5,255 nucleotides of DNA from Spirochaetaceae bacterium. Lineage in GTDB: Bacteria > Spirochaetota > Spirochaetia > DSM-27196 > SLST01. Shown piece by piece: positions 5,151-5,255 of this stretch. Under the pieces are notes generated by a model. That model was not told where the DNA came from, did not search any database, and was given only the letters and a program-made list of their open reading frames with translations. How positions within the stretch are numbered: position 1 is the first letter of the stretch; the number at the start of each line of letters is the position of its first letter. The position numbers and the translations under genes were made by a program. The DNA is taken from positions 1 through 5,255 of the forward strand of contig SKVA01000063.1 of assembly GCA_007129695.1 (NCBI GenBank). The letters are read 5' to 3'.

Positions 5151-5255
5151 ATGGATTTTGGTCAGCTCTTTTCGCTGATATTCGCGTCGCTGCTTGGACT
5201 GCTGCCGATCCTGTTGCTGATCGGCCGCCGCGCGCGGATGCGCGGGGAAGAGGCC
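5151..5255 (+). CDS. small membrane protein downstream of floA, cut by the window end
   Basis: The ATG at 5151 lies three bases after the floA stop, and the frame stays open for 35 codons to the window edge. The visible part begins MDFGQLFSLIF and forms one hydrophobic segment (about residues 6-24, rich in Leu, Ile and Phe). A strongly basic turn, GRRARMRGEE, follows and points to a cytoplasmic C-terminal part under the positive-inside rule. No good Shine-Dalgarno site is seen, so translation probably depends on coupling to floA. Bacillus also has a small gene after floA (yqfB), but I cannot show homology from this fragment. The ORF and its place in the operon are likely; the family is not recognised. 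Confidence 0.7.
   Translation, partial: MDFGQLFSLIFASLLGLLPILLLIGRRARMRGEEA

Overview
This is a GC-rich bacterial chromosomal window (about 60% G+C by eye) with compact genes. It has GTG/ATG starts, Shine-Dalgarno (SD) boxes of the GGAGG type and housekeeping-type -35/-10 promoters. The set of a membrane-anchored M23 peptidase, NfeD proteins and a FloA flotillin with alternative start codons would fit a free-living spirochaete, but it also occurs in other phyla. I treat that assignment as a weak guess. No mobile element, CRISPR array, tRNA or rRNA is visible.

Layout. Bases 1-64 are the non-coding tail below a minus-strand gene and hold one small inverted repeat. At 65-391 (minus) lies a 108-residue hypothetical protein. 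It diverges from a 136-residue helical hypothetical protein at 460-870 (plus), and a strong minus-strand promoter sits in the 68-bp gap between them. The second gene converges on a minus-strand gene for a membrane-anchored M23 (LytM-type) peptidase at 899-1963, with a hairpin in the 28-bp gap. The peptidase gene is in turn divergent from an operon that fills the rest of the window: a long NfeD with a serine-protease domain (2080-3582), a short NfeD (3582-4130), FloA (4131-5147) and the start of a small membrane protein (5151 to the window end). The divergent region 1964-2079 carries a good promoter for the peptidase. It also has a perfect TATAAT box placed so close to the nfeD start codon that the operon mRNA may be leaderless.

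How the genes work together. The operon junctions are a 1-bp overlap, a 0-bp gap and a 3-bp gap, so translation is almost certainly coupled. NfeD and flotillin/stomatin-type proteins are classical operon partners. The NfeD C-terminal OB-fold is thought to work with the SPFH protein in membrane microdomains, and the ClpP-like domain of long NfeD proteins is a membrane-associated Ser/Lys protease. Here one flotillin comes with two NfeD versions, one with and one without a protease domain. The divergent LytM peptidase acts on the cell wall. Sharing an upstream region with the flotillin operon suggests envelope-related co-regulation, but the sequence does not prove it.

I found no clearly new system. 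The points most worth a second look are the leaderless-type promoter, the dyad between the divergent promoters, the double-NfeD/FloA arrangement and the two unrecognised small genes.
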